Assembly (NCBI GenBank): GCA_030323885.1
Contig: CM059199.1
Location: forward strand, 38,572,590 to 38,636,589
DNA: 64,000 bases
Source of the DNA: Branchipolynoe longqiensis
Lineage: Eukaryota > Annelida > Polychaeta > Phyllodocida > Polynoidae
Direction: 5' to 3'
The notes under the pieces are model-generated. The model searched no databases. It was not told where the DNA came from and worked only from the letters and a program-made list of their open reading frames with translations. A program made the position numbers and the translations under genes. Below are positions 21,949 to 32,884 of the stretch, piece after piece; position 1 is the first letter of the stretch; each line of letters opens with the position of its first letter.

Positions 21949-22460
21949 AGTGTCATGGGGGTGATGAAAATGGGAAATATTGTGCCTAGAGCAGGACTCA
22001 AACCCACACCTCTTTGCATTCCAGGCTAGTGTGCTAAGCATTACACCACCTAGGCTCCCTGATATCAACGCACTACCCATGCCTACCTGTCAATGTGGTT
22101 ACTTGCCTGAGAGCCCTCCACCAGCTGTAAGAGAAAGAAGATAAGTAAAGAAAGTTGGGTGGGTGGGTGGAGGAAAAAGGCAGAGCGCGGAGGAGGGCTG
22201 GAAGGCGAGTGACTGAGGGAGGCCGGCGGGCGGCCTTATAAGGGACGGCAGGAGGGCGGTGACAGGTGAGGTGTGAGAGCAGCAGGCCCGGGGGAGGGGG
22301 AGGGAGAAAGCTGAGAGGCGGACGTCGCGCGAGGTGCGAATGCTGCGCGACGACCAGGGAGGCGGGGGGAGGGTCTCTTCCTCTCCACGCATCAAACGCA
22401 ATGCTCGCATTACGACCAATGTGGTCACTTACCTGAGAGGTCAGTGCAGACTACTACAAT
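21949..22460 (-). mobile_element. SINE family 2, minus, interrupted
   Basis: The same element as 21615-21800 but split by a GC-rich 305-bp segment (22113-22417). The flanking phrase caatgtgg...acttgcctgagag is duplicated on both sides, like a 23-bp target duplication with two or three changes. Confidence 0.65.
22113..22417. promoter_or_regulatory. GC-rich insert with TATA-like box
   Basis: A 305-bp G- and C-rich segment in otherwise AT-rich DNA, with a cttataag motif at 22235 and several cgcg sites downstream. It resembles a CpG-rich core promoter and lies between the duplicated flanks of a SINE. No exon can be joined to it. The minus ORF across it has no family features. Confidence 0.25.
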
Positions 22461-22646
22461 ACAATGCAGTCATTTAAAAAAAACGTACAAGAGGTATGTA
22501 TGTATATGAAAACCAAGTCCCTATTTATGATGATGGGTTTTAGTTATCAACCAATTTCCTCTTATCAGCTGTAACATGGAAAGACAATTCCTGACCTGCG
22601 AATCGCCAAGTCTTCTAAGGAAGATACCATGCAATATGAGGCGGCC
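22461..22646. other. unique sequence
   Basis: No gene or repeat recognised. Confidence 0.3.
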
Positions 22647-22745
22647 TTAAAGCAGCATAATCCGATGAATGCATCCTTTTGACTAATTCAAAATACTTAT
22701 ATATTGGTGCAGTTATTAATCAGTCACTAGAACACTGTGTACAAT
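22647..22745 (+). mobile_element. MITE family M4, one end
   Basis: TTAAAGCAGCATAATCCGATG matches the left TIR of the 19432-19795 element with two changes. The other end is not found. Confidence 0.5.
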
Positions 22746-22871
22746 GGCTAAAGCTCGAATCTGTGGTTGTGTAGGCATGCTATAGTGAAATCAATACAGA
22801 CAAAGAGAAAGGAAGAGTATAAAGTGTAAAGAAGAATAGAGAGTCCAGCCCTCTGGCCCTGTATGCATATG

Positions 22872-22907
22872 TGGTGTTAGCGTCGTGTGGTGTTAACAGC
22901 TAACACC
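22872..22907. repeat. palindromic ggtgttagc motif pair
   Basis: ggtgttaacagctaacacc is a near-perfect hairpin. The same core recurs at 23773, 23803 and 23903, on both sides of the TG/CA block. Confidence 0.55.
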
Positions 22908-22967
22908 GGGTACCGGCCGACTTGCCATCTCCACACACTGGGCAGCAGCAAGCCTTGTTATTGTGCG

Positions 22968-23340
22968 CCGTGACTGTGCGTGTGTCTGTGTATGTGGATG
23001 TGTGTGTGTCTGTGTGTGTCTGTATGTGTGTATCTATGTGTATGTGTGTGTCTGTGTGTATGTATGTGAGTGTATGTATGTCTCTGTTTATGTGTATGTG
23101 TATGTGTGTATGTGTGTGTTGGTGCATGTTTTCTGTGTATGTGTGTATGTATGTGTGTCTGTATGTGTGTGCATATATGTGTCTGTCTGTATATGTACGT
23201 GTGTGTATCTGTGTGTTAGTGGGTCTGTCTTTGTGTGTGTATGTATGTCTATGTGTGTATGTCTGTGTATGTGTGTCTGTCTTTGGATGTGTGTTGTTCT
23301 CTATTTCTATTAACTTTCAATACCATGCATATCGGCAAAT
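22968..23340. repeat. TG-rich microsatellite
   Basis: Long (TGTGTGTA/TGTC)n run on the plus strand. ORFs in it are low-complexity artefacts. Confidence 0.92.
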
Positions 23341-23404
23341 ATAATAAAATTGTTTTGTATGTGTGTATGCCTGTCTGTGTGTATGTCTGTCTCTGTTAAG
23401 TCAG

Positions 23405-23740
23405 GTCAGGAAACACACATTCACATACATTGACAAACGCAGACACAGAAACACACATATGCATACACCCACATAGATACACCCATACATACATACACAC
23501 ACATACATACACACACATACACATACATACATACACACACATAAACATACACACAGAAAGACCCCCAACCACACAGCGAGATACACACACACATAAACAT
23601 ACACACATACACACATACACACACAACCACACACAGACATACACACATACACAGCCATACACACATACATACATACATACACACATACACACATAAACAT
23701 ACACACACATACACATACACACATACACACACAGCACGGC
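23405..23740. repeat. CA-rich microsatellite
   Basis: (ACACACATACAT)n run, the reverse complement in type of the preceding TG block, so the two form an imperfect inverted repeat of ~330-bp arms with a ~65-bp centre. Confidence 0.92.
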
Positions 23741-23974
23741 TGGAATGTACACACCGCACGGCAGGCAGATGTAGCTAACACCACCCTTAAACTTGCGATG
23801 GAGCGGTGTTAGCCTACCCTAGCTTACACTCGGTGTGTTTGCACTAACACCGCGCCCTTTCGCCACTAAGCTAGAAAACCCCGGCAAAACCAGTTTTGGC
23901 TCGCTAACACCACGTCATGCATACGGCCCCTGGAGTATTATTTATATGGTTACATGGGTTCAGTGTAGAGTATC

Positions 23975-24212
23975 ACCCCACCCCTTTTCCCCAATGGAAA
24001 ACAAGTATTCTTGGCCCCTACCAATAGGGATCCAGCATTCCTGGTCCCCATGGCTACCAGTGGTCTGCCCACCACCACCAAGCTTTATGGCCCCCTTGGC
24101 TACCACCAACCTTGACCCTTGAGTGTGGTGATCACTATCCCAGCAGAGAGGGTAGGCCCTGAGTGCACTCACACCCAGACCTGCCAGCACCACTATGTCT
24201 ATTTACATCCCA
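23975..24212 (-). repeat. dispersed repeat family F5, minus
   Basis: Shares tgccagcac...actatgtc, ggccctgagtgcactc and ctgcccaccacc with 62204-62420 in opposite orientation. Its class is unknown. Confidence 0.5.
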
Positions 24213-24524
24213 CTCAGGCACCACCAGCCCTTACATATACGTGCTCTATAATCCATTATGGGAATATAAACAAGGACACTACCTATCTTCACTTCCCCAT
24301 GTAATAGTATAGCGCTGTAGCCTATCTAACTGATTCTGTGTAGTATGACATGGGCCACACTGGCGCCACCTGTGAGGGGCTCGAGGCACTGTATGCCGGC
24401 TGCGTCTGGCCGTTAACGCCACGTCAGTCTTATCGTTGTTCTGTTTAGCTGGGGCCAACTGTTTATATATATATACATGCACCTGGTCACGTACACCGAT
24501 CAGTAATAGAACATTTGCATTCCC

Positions 24525-24875
24525 CCCTATGTCGTTTATTGGAATATTTTACAACTGGATGCGATACTAATTCAATGTAATGGAATCTCTTACTGCTGCA
24601 GTGTATGACGTCACAATTCAAATTTGCACATCCACATTAAAGTGGTACATGTTCACTCCAAATATCTCCAAAGTGTTTCAATTTAAGCTGTAAGTCACTT
24701 CAAACCAACAATATAAGGTAGCCAGCCTATAACGATCAACATATTATATCCCGACCTGATATGACCTTAGATGTTGCCAGGAACTAAAATTCCAACAACC
24801 AACCAAACTCCTATTATATCTATCCATATGATACAAACTCAAAATTGTCCTGAGTCTGCAACTTTCAGGAACAAC
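24525..24875. mobile_element. possible MITE family M4 copy, split
   Basis: Shares aaatatctc-aaagt-tt and acttcaaac phrases and a gcaactttc end with 19432-19795. A 61-bp SINE tail is inserted at 24751-24811. The left end is unclear. Confidence 0.4.
24751..24811 (+). mobile_element. SINE family 1 3' fragment, plus, with TSD
   Basis: Only the last ~60 bp of the SINE (gacctgatatgaccttag...caaccaaccaaactc), flanked by a 9-bp duplication (tattatatc at 24742 and 24812). It is a severely 5'-truncated insertion. Confidence 0.75.
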
Positions 24876-24963
24876 AATTCCTGATTTCATGACTCATAAT
24901 AACACAATTCGTTAGCTCTGGACTAATTAAGAAGATGTTATCTATACCTCAGCTGGATATCCA

Positions 24964-25194
24964 GTGTTCCACAACTGGTTCATCAAAGGCTGTGGTATGT
25001 GCTGTCCTATCTGTGGGAAAGTGCATATACAAGACCCCTTGATGCTTATTCGAAAGAGTAGCCTATGTGTTGGCAGTGGGTTTCCTCCAAAGAAATATGG
25101 CAGAATGACCATATGTTTGACGTCCAATCACCGATGATATAAATCGATGTGCTCTAAATCATAAATGCATCATTAAATATTACAAACTTGTTTT
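24964..25194 (+). mobile_element. SINE family 4, plus, 5'-truncated
   Basis: Starts inside the element (ttccacaactggttcatc) and runs to the 3' end (ccaatcaccgatgatat, atgtgctctaaatc). A 19-bp near-perfect target duplication (acctcagc-ggatatccag at 24945 and 25195) proves insertion as a truncated copy. Confidence 0.8.
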
Positions 25195-25213
25195 TACCTC
25201 AGCCGGATATCCA

Positions 25214-25885
25214 GAATCTACATGAACCTCTTAACCCAGACACCTAGCAATCATAATGTCCTTATTTTGCAGATATTTGTGGAGTGCATGTCCTGTGCTG
25301 CTCCAAATGAGAATAGTGTGGCTTATTGCCTGGGTACCAGAACAATGGTGCGGAGTGCAGTAATATGCAATATCCAGCAGCGTCGGATCGACTTCCTGTT
25401 TGGTATGCATTCCTCTACAGGGTCTTCTACTATGGAGAATGTTGCATTGTGGGAATGGCCAGTCGCAATGTGGCCGTTAATAAGGATAGGAAACCACTCT
25501 CTGATAGCTATATCTCCGTCCCCTCCCAACTAAAAAGACAAAAAGGGGAAAATAAGAGAAAAAAGCAAGGAGCGAGGTCGATGTTATTATGAGTAACTGA
25601 GGAGGTCGGTAACACTTTTATGTCCCAGCAACTTTTGGAAGTTTCTCTATCCATATATTCACTGATTACCTACACTCTTTCATTATAACCGAACTTCAGG
25701 CCAGATAGGGACAAATATCGGTTGTTTTTAAGAGTTTGCCTCCTGGCCGAGTCAAACCGCACGAAGCATACATTGCACCAGTATGTCATTCTCTATGCAC
25801 ATTTATGAGGATATTATCAATATCAATCTATTCACATATTTGTCACAATGTTACCATTGTGTTTGATTCAAACAGAGCGACTCAC
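25214..25885. other. unique sequence, no gene seen
   Basis: Several short ORFs without family features. It lies downstream (minus strand) of the possible exon ending at 25886 and could be intron. Confidence 0.3.
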
Positions 25886-26629
25886 CTGTCCATTGCCGCC
25901 CTGATCGACTGACAGATGGATGGGGTGGCTTTGAACGTGTCCACCCAATTTGCGGCCGTCGGCTTTCACACCCAAGCGATCGTGTATGTAAGCCAGCTGG
26001 ATGCTACCCAGTGATGGACGCATTGATGCTGAAATACAGAGGAGGATGGCCAAGGCTAGCGCATCTTTCGGCCGACTACGCCAGAGACTCTGGAACAACC
26101 ACCATGTGTCCATTCGGGTCAAAGGCAAGATCTACCGTTCAATCGTGCTATCCACCCTACTATACGGAGCCGAGGCCTGCACAGTGTACAGATGACAGGT
26201 GAAAAGCTGCATGCCTTCATGATGAGACATCTGCGTTCAATCATGTGGCTAACCTGGAAGGACAACGTGACAAATAAGGAAATATTCGAACGGACGGGGC
26301 TGCCCTCTATGGAAGATATTCTGATCAAAAAGAATCTTGGATGGACTGGACACCTCATGAGGATGTCATCACACAGGCTACCAAAGCAGATCCTCTATTC
26401 TCAACTGTCTTCCGGTTACAGAAAGAGAGGGCGCCCTCATCTCCGGTTCAAGGATACGATCAAGAGAAACCTGAAGCTGAGAGACATTAAGACCGACTCA
26501 TGGATGCAACTCTCACAGCAGAGAGCTAAATGGAGAGCGGCAGTCAAGTAATGAAAGCAGTCTTTGTCGCATCGCGACCGACAGCATGATGATGATCATG
26601 GGTGCTACCCAGTGCCACTTCTTGGCGAG
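25886..26629 (-). pseudogene. possible host exon split by a LINE insertion
   Basis: Removing the LINE and one target duplication leaves a 143-bp minus-strand segment (26629-26615 joined to 26013-25886). It follows an acceptor-like tgtctag and ends at a strong donor (ggacag, then GTGAGT). One frame is fully open for 47 codons and includes IQLAYIHDRLGVKADG and HLSVDQGGNGQ. I recognise no domain. Open length alone could be chance; the splice-site fit is the main support. Confidence 0.3.
26014..26602 (+). mobile_element. 5'-truncated LINE with RT C-terminal region
   Basis: Flanked by a perfect 12-bp target duplication (tgctacccagtg at 26002-26013 and 26603-26614). It encodes, in two frames with a shift near 26190, the C-terminal part of a non-LTR retrotransposon polyprotein: SDGRIDAEIQRRM, VLSTLLYGAEACT, then WKDNVTNKEIFERTGL, LGWTGHLMRM, RKRGRPHLRFKDTIKRNLK and QQRAKWRAAVK. 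This is the region behind the reverse transcriptase palm. It ends in an (atg)n tail. It is the source family of the tails at 2297, 15217 and 54757. Confidence 0.85.
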
Positions 26630-26818
26630 CTAGACAGATATCCACTCTGCACCACAACATTTGGAAATAAACTTGTGCAATACCCACATTGCCATTTCGA
26701 CTAGTTCCTAATCAAATCCTAGCGAATTCAATCGTTGGAAATAACCACATTTATCACCTGTATTAAGTGCATTTATAAAAGAAAGCCACAGAACTACAGA
26801 GAGCAGTATCACATTTGG

Positions 26819-27144
26819 TTGGATGATTGTTGCCGTTTTACATCCTGGCAACATCTAAGGTCATATCAAGATGGGTACTGACTTGTAACAGTATGGCGAC
26901 TTGATAGTGCTGCCCCACTGGAAGACCAGGCTGCCAGCACCATGACCTGATATCCCACTCAGTCACATTATCCTGACACTGAGCCAACCAGTGCTTGCCC
27001 TATCCTAATAATGCCGAACACCAGGCTAGGAAGTGACAAGTATCAATTTTAAGGTCATTGGTTTGACTCGACCAGGCACAGGACTTCTGACCTTTTCCAC
27101 ACACGAGGCCCCCGCTCTCCCAATTAGGCCACCGCGCCCGGCGC
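26819..27144 (-). mobile_element. SINE family 1, full length, minus
   Basis: Head variant with the complement of ccgggcgcggtggcctaattggg. A near-perfect duplication (atc-catttgg at 26808 and 27145) flanks it. The body lacks about 10 bp near 26892. Confidence 0.8.
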
Positions 27145-27437
27145 ATCGCATTTGGAGCCAACATTTCACATGGTTGTATGGTTAGTCTGAAAGGCCACTT
27201 CTCAGAACTAATTTCACCACATGGAGATAGCTGCAACGATGACGATAAAGCTGAAGCCTGGACCAAAGACACTGCTGGGAATGAACAATTGTAACATCGG
27301 GAAAGTGCGAACATGTAAGCGAGAACGTGTAAGTGACAACATTTCATGTAATGTTGATGGCCGGTTAAGCTCAGAGATATGGGTCCACGACCCTGTCTGA
27401 CTATGCGTCCACACATATATCTGCATATTATGGTCCA
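27145..27437. other. unique sequence
   Basis: No gene or repeat recognised; the minus ORF 27000-27494 spans the SINE and is not a gene. Confidence 0.3.
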
Positions 27438-27660
27438 TAGATCAGGTGCAAAACCATATAAATGCCAATCCAAAAATGGAGATAAACATTGCAATCAACC
27501 CTTCAACAGTTTTAAAAAAAATTCTGACTTTTTTGTTTGTTGTTCCATAAGCATGTGATCATATTTAAAGTGGAATTAGTGAGAATTAACATTATATTCA
27601 AGTAAACATCTAAACTACATTTTTGGATTGGCGTTTAAATGGTTTTGCGCCTGAACTCTT
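27438..27660. mobile_element. MITE family M5
   Basis: TIRs of about 38 bp: atcaggtgcaaaaccat...ccaatccaaaaat on the left, and the inverse ending gcgcctgaactc on the right. Related copies lie at 35438-35670 and 59995-60186. The interior is AT-rich with no ORF. Confidence 0.75.
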
Positions 27661-27718
27661 CATATATATATGTGAGGTATATACTACTTATGCAAATATT
27701 ATTCATGCATGTAATTAT

Positions 27719-28096
27719 CCTCAATCAATCAATAGTTCCGTCCTCTAGTCGAGGGTTGGATGCAATGGTTCTCCACTTGTCCCGATGGTGTGCTGTTCTG
27801 ATAGAATGTGAATAATTCAAGCCTGTCGACTGTGAAATATTTGTAAACCATGATGTTCTTGGTCTCCCTCTCCCTCTGCTGCCATTCACCGCTCCTTCCA
27901 ACAATGTACGGTATATTGAACTCTGACGAATGATGTGGCCAAAATAAATAAGTTTCTTTGTCTGTATAGTGGCAAACAAGCTTTTCTTATTTTTAATTTT
28001 TCTGAGAACTTCTTTGTTGGTGATCTTCTTTGTCCATGATATTTTCATCATCCTTCGATAAGTCCACATCTCAAATGCTGCTAAACGTTTGTACAT
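27719..28096 (-). pseudogene. LINE fragment, RT C-terminal region, minus
   Basis: A 123-codon open frame encodes a second LINE type: FEMWTYRRMMKISWTKKITN, KKLIYFGHIIRQSS, GRGRPRTSWF and HHRDKWRTIA. These motifs are typical of the C-terminal part of RTE-like non-LTR polyproteins. The 3' end on the minus strand is a (ttga)n tail (tcaatcaatcaat at 27721). The rest is lost by 5' truncation. Confidence 0.75.
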
Positions 28097-28328
28097 TTTC
28101 TTTTATCCAGCTTCTTATAATTATTGTTCTCTTAGCTGCTTCTACTCCTGTAACCTCCTTTTGATATGTTCTTGTGTAGTTGGGTTACTGGAGGTAGAGG
28201 TGCAGCCTTGAGAGCTGGAGGTCTGTCTTCAAGCAGCTCCCCTGATTCTCCTCCTGCCTTCTAGGTGTCGCCTCATCCCCCTACTATCTGACCACTTTGC
28301 CCCAGATAATTATGTGGACGTATATGTA
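28097..28328. other. unique sequence
   Basis: No recognised gene; may contain more of the LINE body in decayed form. Confidence 0.25.
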
Positions 28329-28770
28329 GATGCGCGTCCGAAATCGGTCCCCAAATCTGCGTCCGCCTCAGGATCCGCGTCCCCACATACATCCTAACCC
28401 ACACATGCATCTGCCAATGGATCCGCACTTGCATCCACACATATATCTACACATGCATCCACATATATATATCTATATATATATTCGCACATGCATCCAC
28501 AACCGCATTAGCACACGTGTCCGCCGATGCATCCGTATATGAATCAGCAATATGCACCCACATATGCACCCTACACATGCATGCACACATGCATTTGTAC
28601 ATGAAACATGCATCTGCATCTGCACATGATCCAAACATGGGCCTGCAATTGCATTTCCGCATGAATCTGCATGTGCGGTACCATCCACATCTACATACAT
28701 GCACATCTGCATCCGCGTCCGTATTTACATCTGCGCATGTGTCTGCATACAGATCCGCATCCGCGCCCTG
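28329..28770. repeat. degenerate ~12-bp CATCCGCACATG repeat
   Basis: Imperfect tandem units of acatgcatccac and catctgcacatg type. Because the period is divisible by three, ORFs are open on both strands and are artefacts. Confidence 0.8.
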
Positions 28771-29339
28771 ACATCACCACTCACCCATATTACACACTAC
28801 AAACCAGGACATTAAAATCCCAGACACAGTGTTTTGTTTTTGCATCTACTCTCTCAGACTGAACACAGGCTGATTGCAGTGCGTTTGCAGCTTTAATCGG
28901 TTTACCTGTGTACACACCATGCAACTTTTTTCCGCAAGTGGGAGGCAAGGACAACATTTTGTCATCAGCTTTAGCTTTTACGTGGAATAAATTCGACTAA
29001 TTTTTGTCCCCATGCGGGAATGGCCTTTGCTGCTGGCATGGCTTAACAAAGCAAGCAAGGATACACACATAAAATGGGAGAAATCCTCAAATAATTCAAG
29101 GAAAGCCTAAAAAATTTTGCAAAACATACTCCAGCCATACCGGGAATAGTGAGTACTAGGCAAGTGGATACCAACATGGTGCAGCATCAGGGAGAACTGG
29201 AACTACAAATCTTGAGTATCAAACACAAAATTGTCCTATCTTCTATAAAATAACCCACTACTAAGCTAACAATAATGCTAAGCTATTTCATGTAGCTAAC
29301 ACAATAGAAACACATGTAACTCTCCTCCCTTTACACAGG
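28771..29339. other. AT-rich sequence, no gene seen
   Basis: 29005-29060 (gcctttgctgctggc, agcaagcaagg) resembles a decayed dispersed-repeat end. Nothing else recognised. Confidence 0.3.
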
Positions 29340-29490
29340 TTACATAAATGCTATTATTATCTCAAGGGGTTCGCAAGAGCCCATCCACTGGTACCTGCAC
29401 CTCAGCAACCTAATAACACATAAACAAACAAAATAAATATAAAATAAAATAAAACTAAACTCGCATAATCTGACACCCTCTGCATTATCC

Positions 29491-30290
29491 ATGGTTGAGC
29501 AACTTGAGTACAGACTAGGCAGGGGCACACATTTCGCCCACTTAAACTGCCAGAGTGCATACCATAAACTAGACCTAATAAAACTACACCTAAAACATGA
29601 CGACATTGATGTACTAACAATGTCAGAAACCTGGTACACTGACAACCACCACAGCAATATTCTCAACGTAGATGGCTATAGGCTTGTACGTAATGACAGA
29701 AAAACATTAAGTGAAACAGAACAAACAAACAAAGGTGGGGGTGTAGCTATATACTGCAAACTCACCAAAAACACAAGAAACAGCAAATATTTCAGAACAA
29801 CACATAGTACTTGTATGGTGCTTAATAACAAATGATAAGCAAGCAAACACAGCCATAGAAAGTCTGTACAGACCGCCAACAGGAAACTTAGACAGCTTCC
29901 TTGAGGCCATTGAAAAAAGTGTCAGCACAGTACAAAAATTAACAACTGCAGACATTGTTATTCTGGGTACTTTTACTATAAACTACAACTCAAATGAAAA
30001 AAAACTAATGCTCTAGACAACTATCAAAACCATAGGCCTTCAACAAATAATTACAGAAAATACCCGACTCAGTGAAAATACCTTGGCAATTGATCTAATA
30101 CTAACCAACTCCAACCATGCAACAAAATGGGGCAGCAGAAGTTGGGGTATTACTGACCACAAGCTAATATAAGTAACCAGAAAACAAATAGAAACCAACA
30201 ATCAATATGAATACAAGATGGGTAGATGAACGGTAAACTACTCAAAAGAATCACTAGAAAACCACCTAGAGAGTCAAAAACCAAATAAAT
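29491..30290 (+). pseudogene. LINE endonuclease domain remnant
   Basis: The APE-like endonuclease N-terminus starts at 29491 (LNCQSAYHKLD, MSETWYTD, GGGVAIYC), shifts frame near 29815, and goes on with YRPPTGNLDSFLEAI, ILGTFTINYN and AIDLILTNSN. Family members usually have GDFN where this copy has GTFT, so a catalytic residue is lost. Confidence 0.75.
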
Positions 30291-30332
30291 AGTAACAAAA
30301 ATGATATTAACATTTTCTGGAACAATATCATT

Positions 30333-31940
30333 ATGGAAATAACAACCTCACTTAACCAAATGTGCCCAATAAAAATACTAAAACTAAACAAAAAACAAGA
30401 TCCATGGGTGAACAATGAGCTAATAGCCCAGGTAGAAATCAAAAGTAAACTAGGAAACCTGGCAAAAAGCACCAAAACCCCAGTAGATAGACTAGTCTAC
30501 AATGCAGCTGGGAATAAGTCCCAGAAAGCTGTCAGAACAGAAAAACTAAACGCCAAAATAACCCAAGATGATCAATGGGGTACTAACACAAACACATTCT
30601 GGAAAAATGTAAATCTACTATTCCCCAACAATAAATCTAAAGACTACATAGCACTCACAAATGAGAAAGGCAACACACTAACAAACCTAGAGGCATAAGA
30701 CAAACTAAATGGCCACTTTGCCTCAGTGGGACAAAAACTATCAACAACATTCATACAGGATTGGGAAAACAAGTCAGGACAAACACATGTTGAAATCCCC
30801 ACCTGCAAAACTAATGCAAACATATTACAAGAATTAATACAGAGTATAGACACAAATAAACCAAGTGGTATGGACAATATCCCAACTAAAGTATTAAAAC
30901 ATGCTCTAAATGCCATCCCAGGCACCATAACAGACTTATTTAATGCCTCTTCGAACAAGGTAAATTTGTCAAAACCTGGAAGACGGCCACTATCACCCCC
31001 ATCCATAAAGCTGGAGATAACAAAGCATGGTCATTTACAGACCCATATCAATCCTACAGGCCCCAGGCAAATTAATTGAAAAAATACTAACATAGGGACA
31101 TAAATGAACACCTGGACACAAATAATATATTAAATTCAAGACAAGCAGGCTTCAGAAAACTCAACTCCACATAACAAAACATAGCCCTACTCACCAGAGA
31201 TTTACTGGCTTCAATGAACAAACAAAGATATGAGGGGCAGGATTCAGAGACTTCAGCAAGGCTTTTTACACAGTAGACCAGAAGATACTACTCCAAAAAC
31301 GTAACCAAATAGGCATAAAATCAGCCACACAAAAGTGGATTGAATGCTACCTGAGAAATAGGGAACAACAAAAACAAAATAGAAAATAGTGTATCAGAAT
31401 GCAAACCAATTACATGTGGAGTCCCACAAGTGTCAGTCCTATGACCAATACTCTTCATAATATACAGAAATGACCTAGAGAAGTGGCTAGACACTGAATG
31501 CCTCCAGCTATATGCAGATGATACTGTCATATATGCTGAGGGCAACACTGAGGAAGAGGTAACAAATAAACTAAATAAATTACTACAGAAACTGGATGAC
31601 TGGTGCAAATCTGATAAAATAACCATGAAGGCCAGCAAATACAAAACAGTCCTCTTCTCACATAGACCACTACCAGAAAGTAATGCCCAGTGCAGACTAG
31701 GAAACCAGGTGCTGGAAAAAGTAAAGCACTACATATACTTAGGCCTAGAGCTGGACAACCAACTAAACTACAACCTATGTGTGACAAAAATCATACAAAC
31801 AAATGAATTGCAAACTCTGGTTATTTGCCAAATTAAGAAAATTCATGACACAAGAAATGTCAATAGAGGTCTTTAAAGGACTGGTACTCCTGTACTTTGA
31901 CTATGGAGACACAATGTACATGGGAGCAAAGCAAGAACTG
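30333..31940 (+). pseudogene. LINE reverse transcriptase remnant
   Basis: 30333-30698 and 30726-31079 hold the region before and into the RT (NKPSGMDNIPTKVLKHAL). The palm motifs follow in mixed frames: GVPQ near 31421, LYADDTVIYAEGN near 31510, and the thumb region KYKTVLFSHRPLP at 31640. Stops and shifts at several points make it non-functional. Confidence 0.8.
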
Positions 31941-32277
31941 CTCAACAAGCTGCAAATCCTACAAAATAAAGCATTACAAATATGTCTCAGGGTGGACAGA
32001 ATGCACCCCACCTATGACCTGCACATGCAAACCAAAGCAAAATTGCTTTAAAAAACAGAAGACTAATACATCTCAAAACATTCACATTTGGGTACAGTCA
32101 CACTAGGAAATACCAAACGCAACCAACCAGAGATACACAAATAAACAATGCACCACTAATAAAACAAACAAGGAGCCTCATAGAGGCCCATGGAATGAGC
32201 ACATTAGAAATGGCTGCTAAGGCTTGGAATGCCCAATCAGTAAAAGAAAGACAGATCCCTTATCTAAAGACATACAA

Positions 32278-32640
32278 CAAATATTTATGTAAAAACGGGA
32301 AGACACTGATGACACCCTAGGGCCAGAACCCCAGATGGGCATTTGGTACGTCATGGCCCACAAACTGGGCTGCCCCAAGGGAGAAACCTAGATCACCCTC
32401 AGTAGATAACAAACAACCACAAACCATCAAAAACAGAGACTCCCGATCTGAAAACCTACAAAAGTATATATGTAAAAAAAGGGAGACCTTGAAAACACCC
32501 TGGGGCAAAACCCCAGAAGGGCATGTGATAGGTCACAGCCTACAAACATTCGGCTAACCCAAGCGGGTAATTTGGACCACCCTCAGTAGATACCAAACAG
32601 CTACAAACTATGTACATGCTTATAAATGTAGAGTAGGCTA
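32278..32640 (+). repeat. 181-bp tandem duplication in LINE 3' UTR
   Basis: Two copies of a ~181-bp segment (for example ccccagatgggcatttg near 32329 and ccccagaagggcatgtg near 32510; caccctcagtagata in both). Each has a stem-loop of the form ctggggc...ccccag. Confidence 0.8.
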
Positions 32641-32884
32641 ATTCATAAGTATAGTAAAACAATAAACAACAACCAAAAAACTAATATATTCGTACCCACT
32701 ACAATGGCAATCAGAAAATAAAAACAATATACCTGTCAGAACATCTGATACAAAATAATCACCATTTACCTGCAACTGTGTGAGAAACAAAAACGTCTTA
32801 TCACCTCCGACTGTGTGATGAGATTAAACCACTACTACAGCTGGCCAGCATTGAAAACAAGCCCGAACAATCAAGCTTACATGT

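Larger units (their letters stand above)
29340..32690 (+). mobile_element. CR1/Jockey-like LINE, decayed
   Basis: Successive frames encode endonuclease then reverse transcriptase. Endonuclease: AHLNCQSAYHKLDLIKLHL, DIDVLTMSETWYT, then RPPTGNLDSFLEAIE and DIVILGTFTINYN. RT: KPSGMDNIPTKVLKHALNAI, FSKAFYTVDQ-type at ~31252, GVPQ-SVL at ~31421, and YADDTVIYAEG at ~31512 (YADD catalytic motif intact as sequence). At least six frameshifts or stops break it. The 3' UTR ends in A-rich sequence near 32680. The 5' end is uncertain. Confidence 0.85.

Noticed and set aside
22922..23784. Cys/Val/Tyr- and His/Thr-rich ORFs
   Set aside because: Translation of TG/CA microsatellites.
28329..28770. ORFs on both strands of 60-85 codons
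   Set aside because: Degenerate 12-bp repeat.
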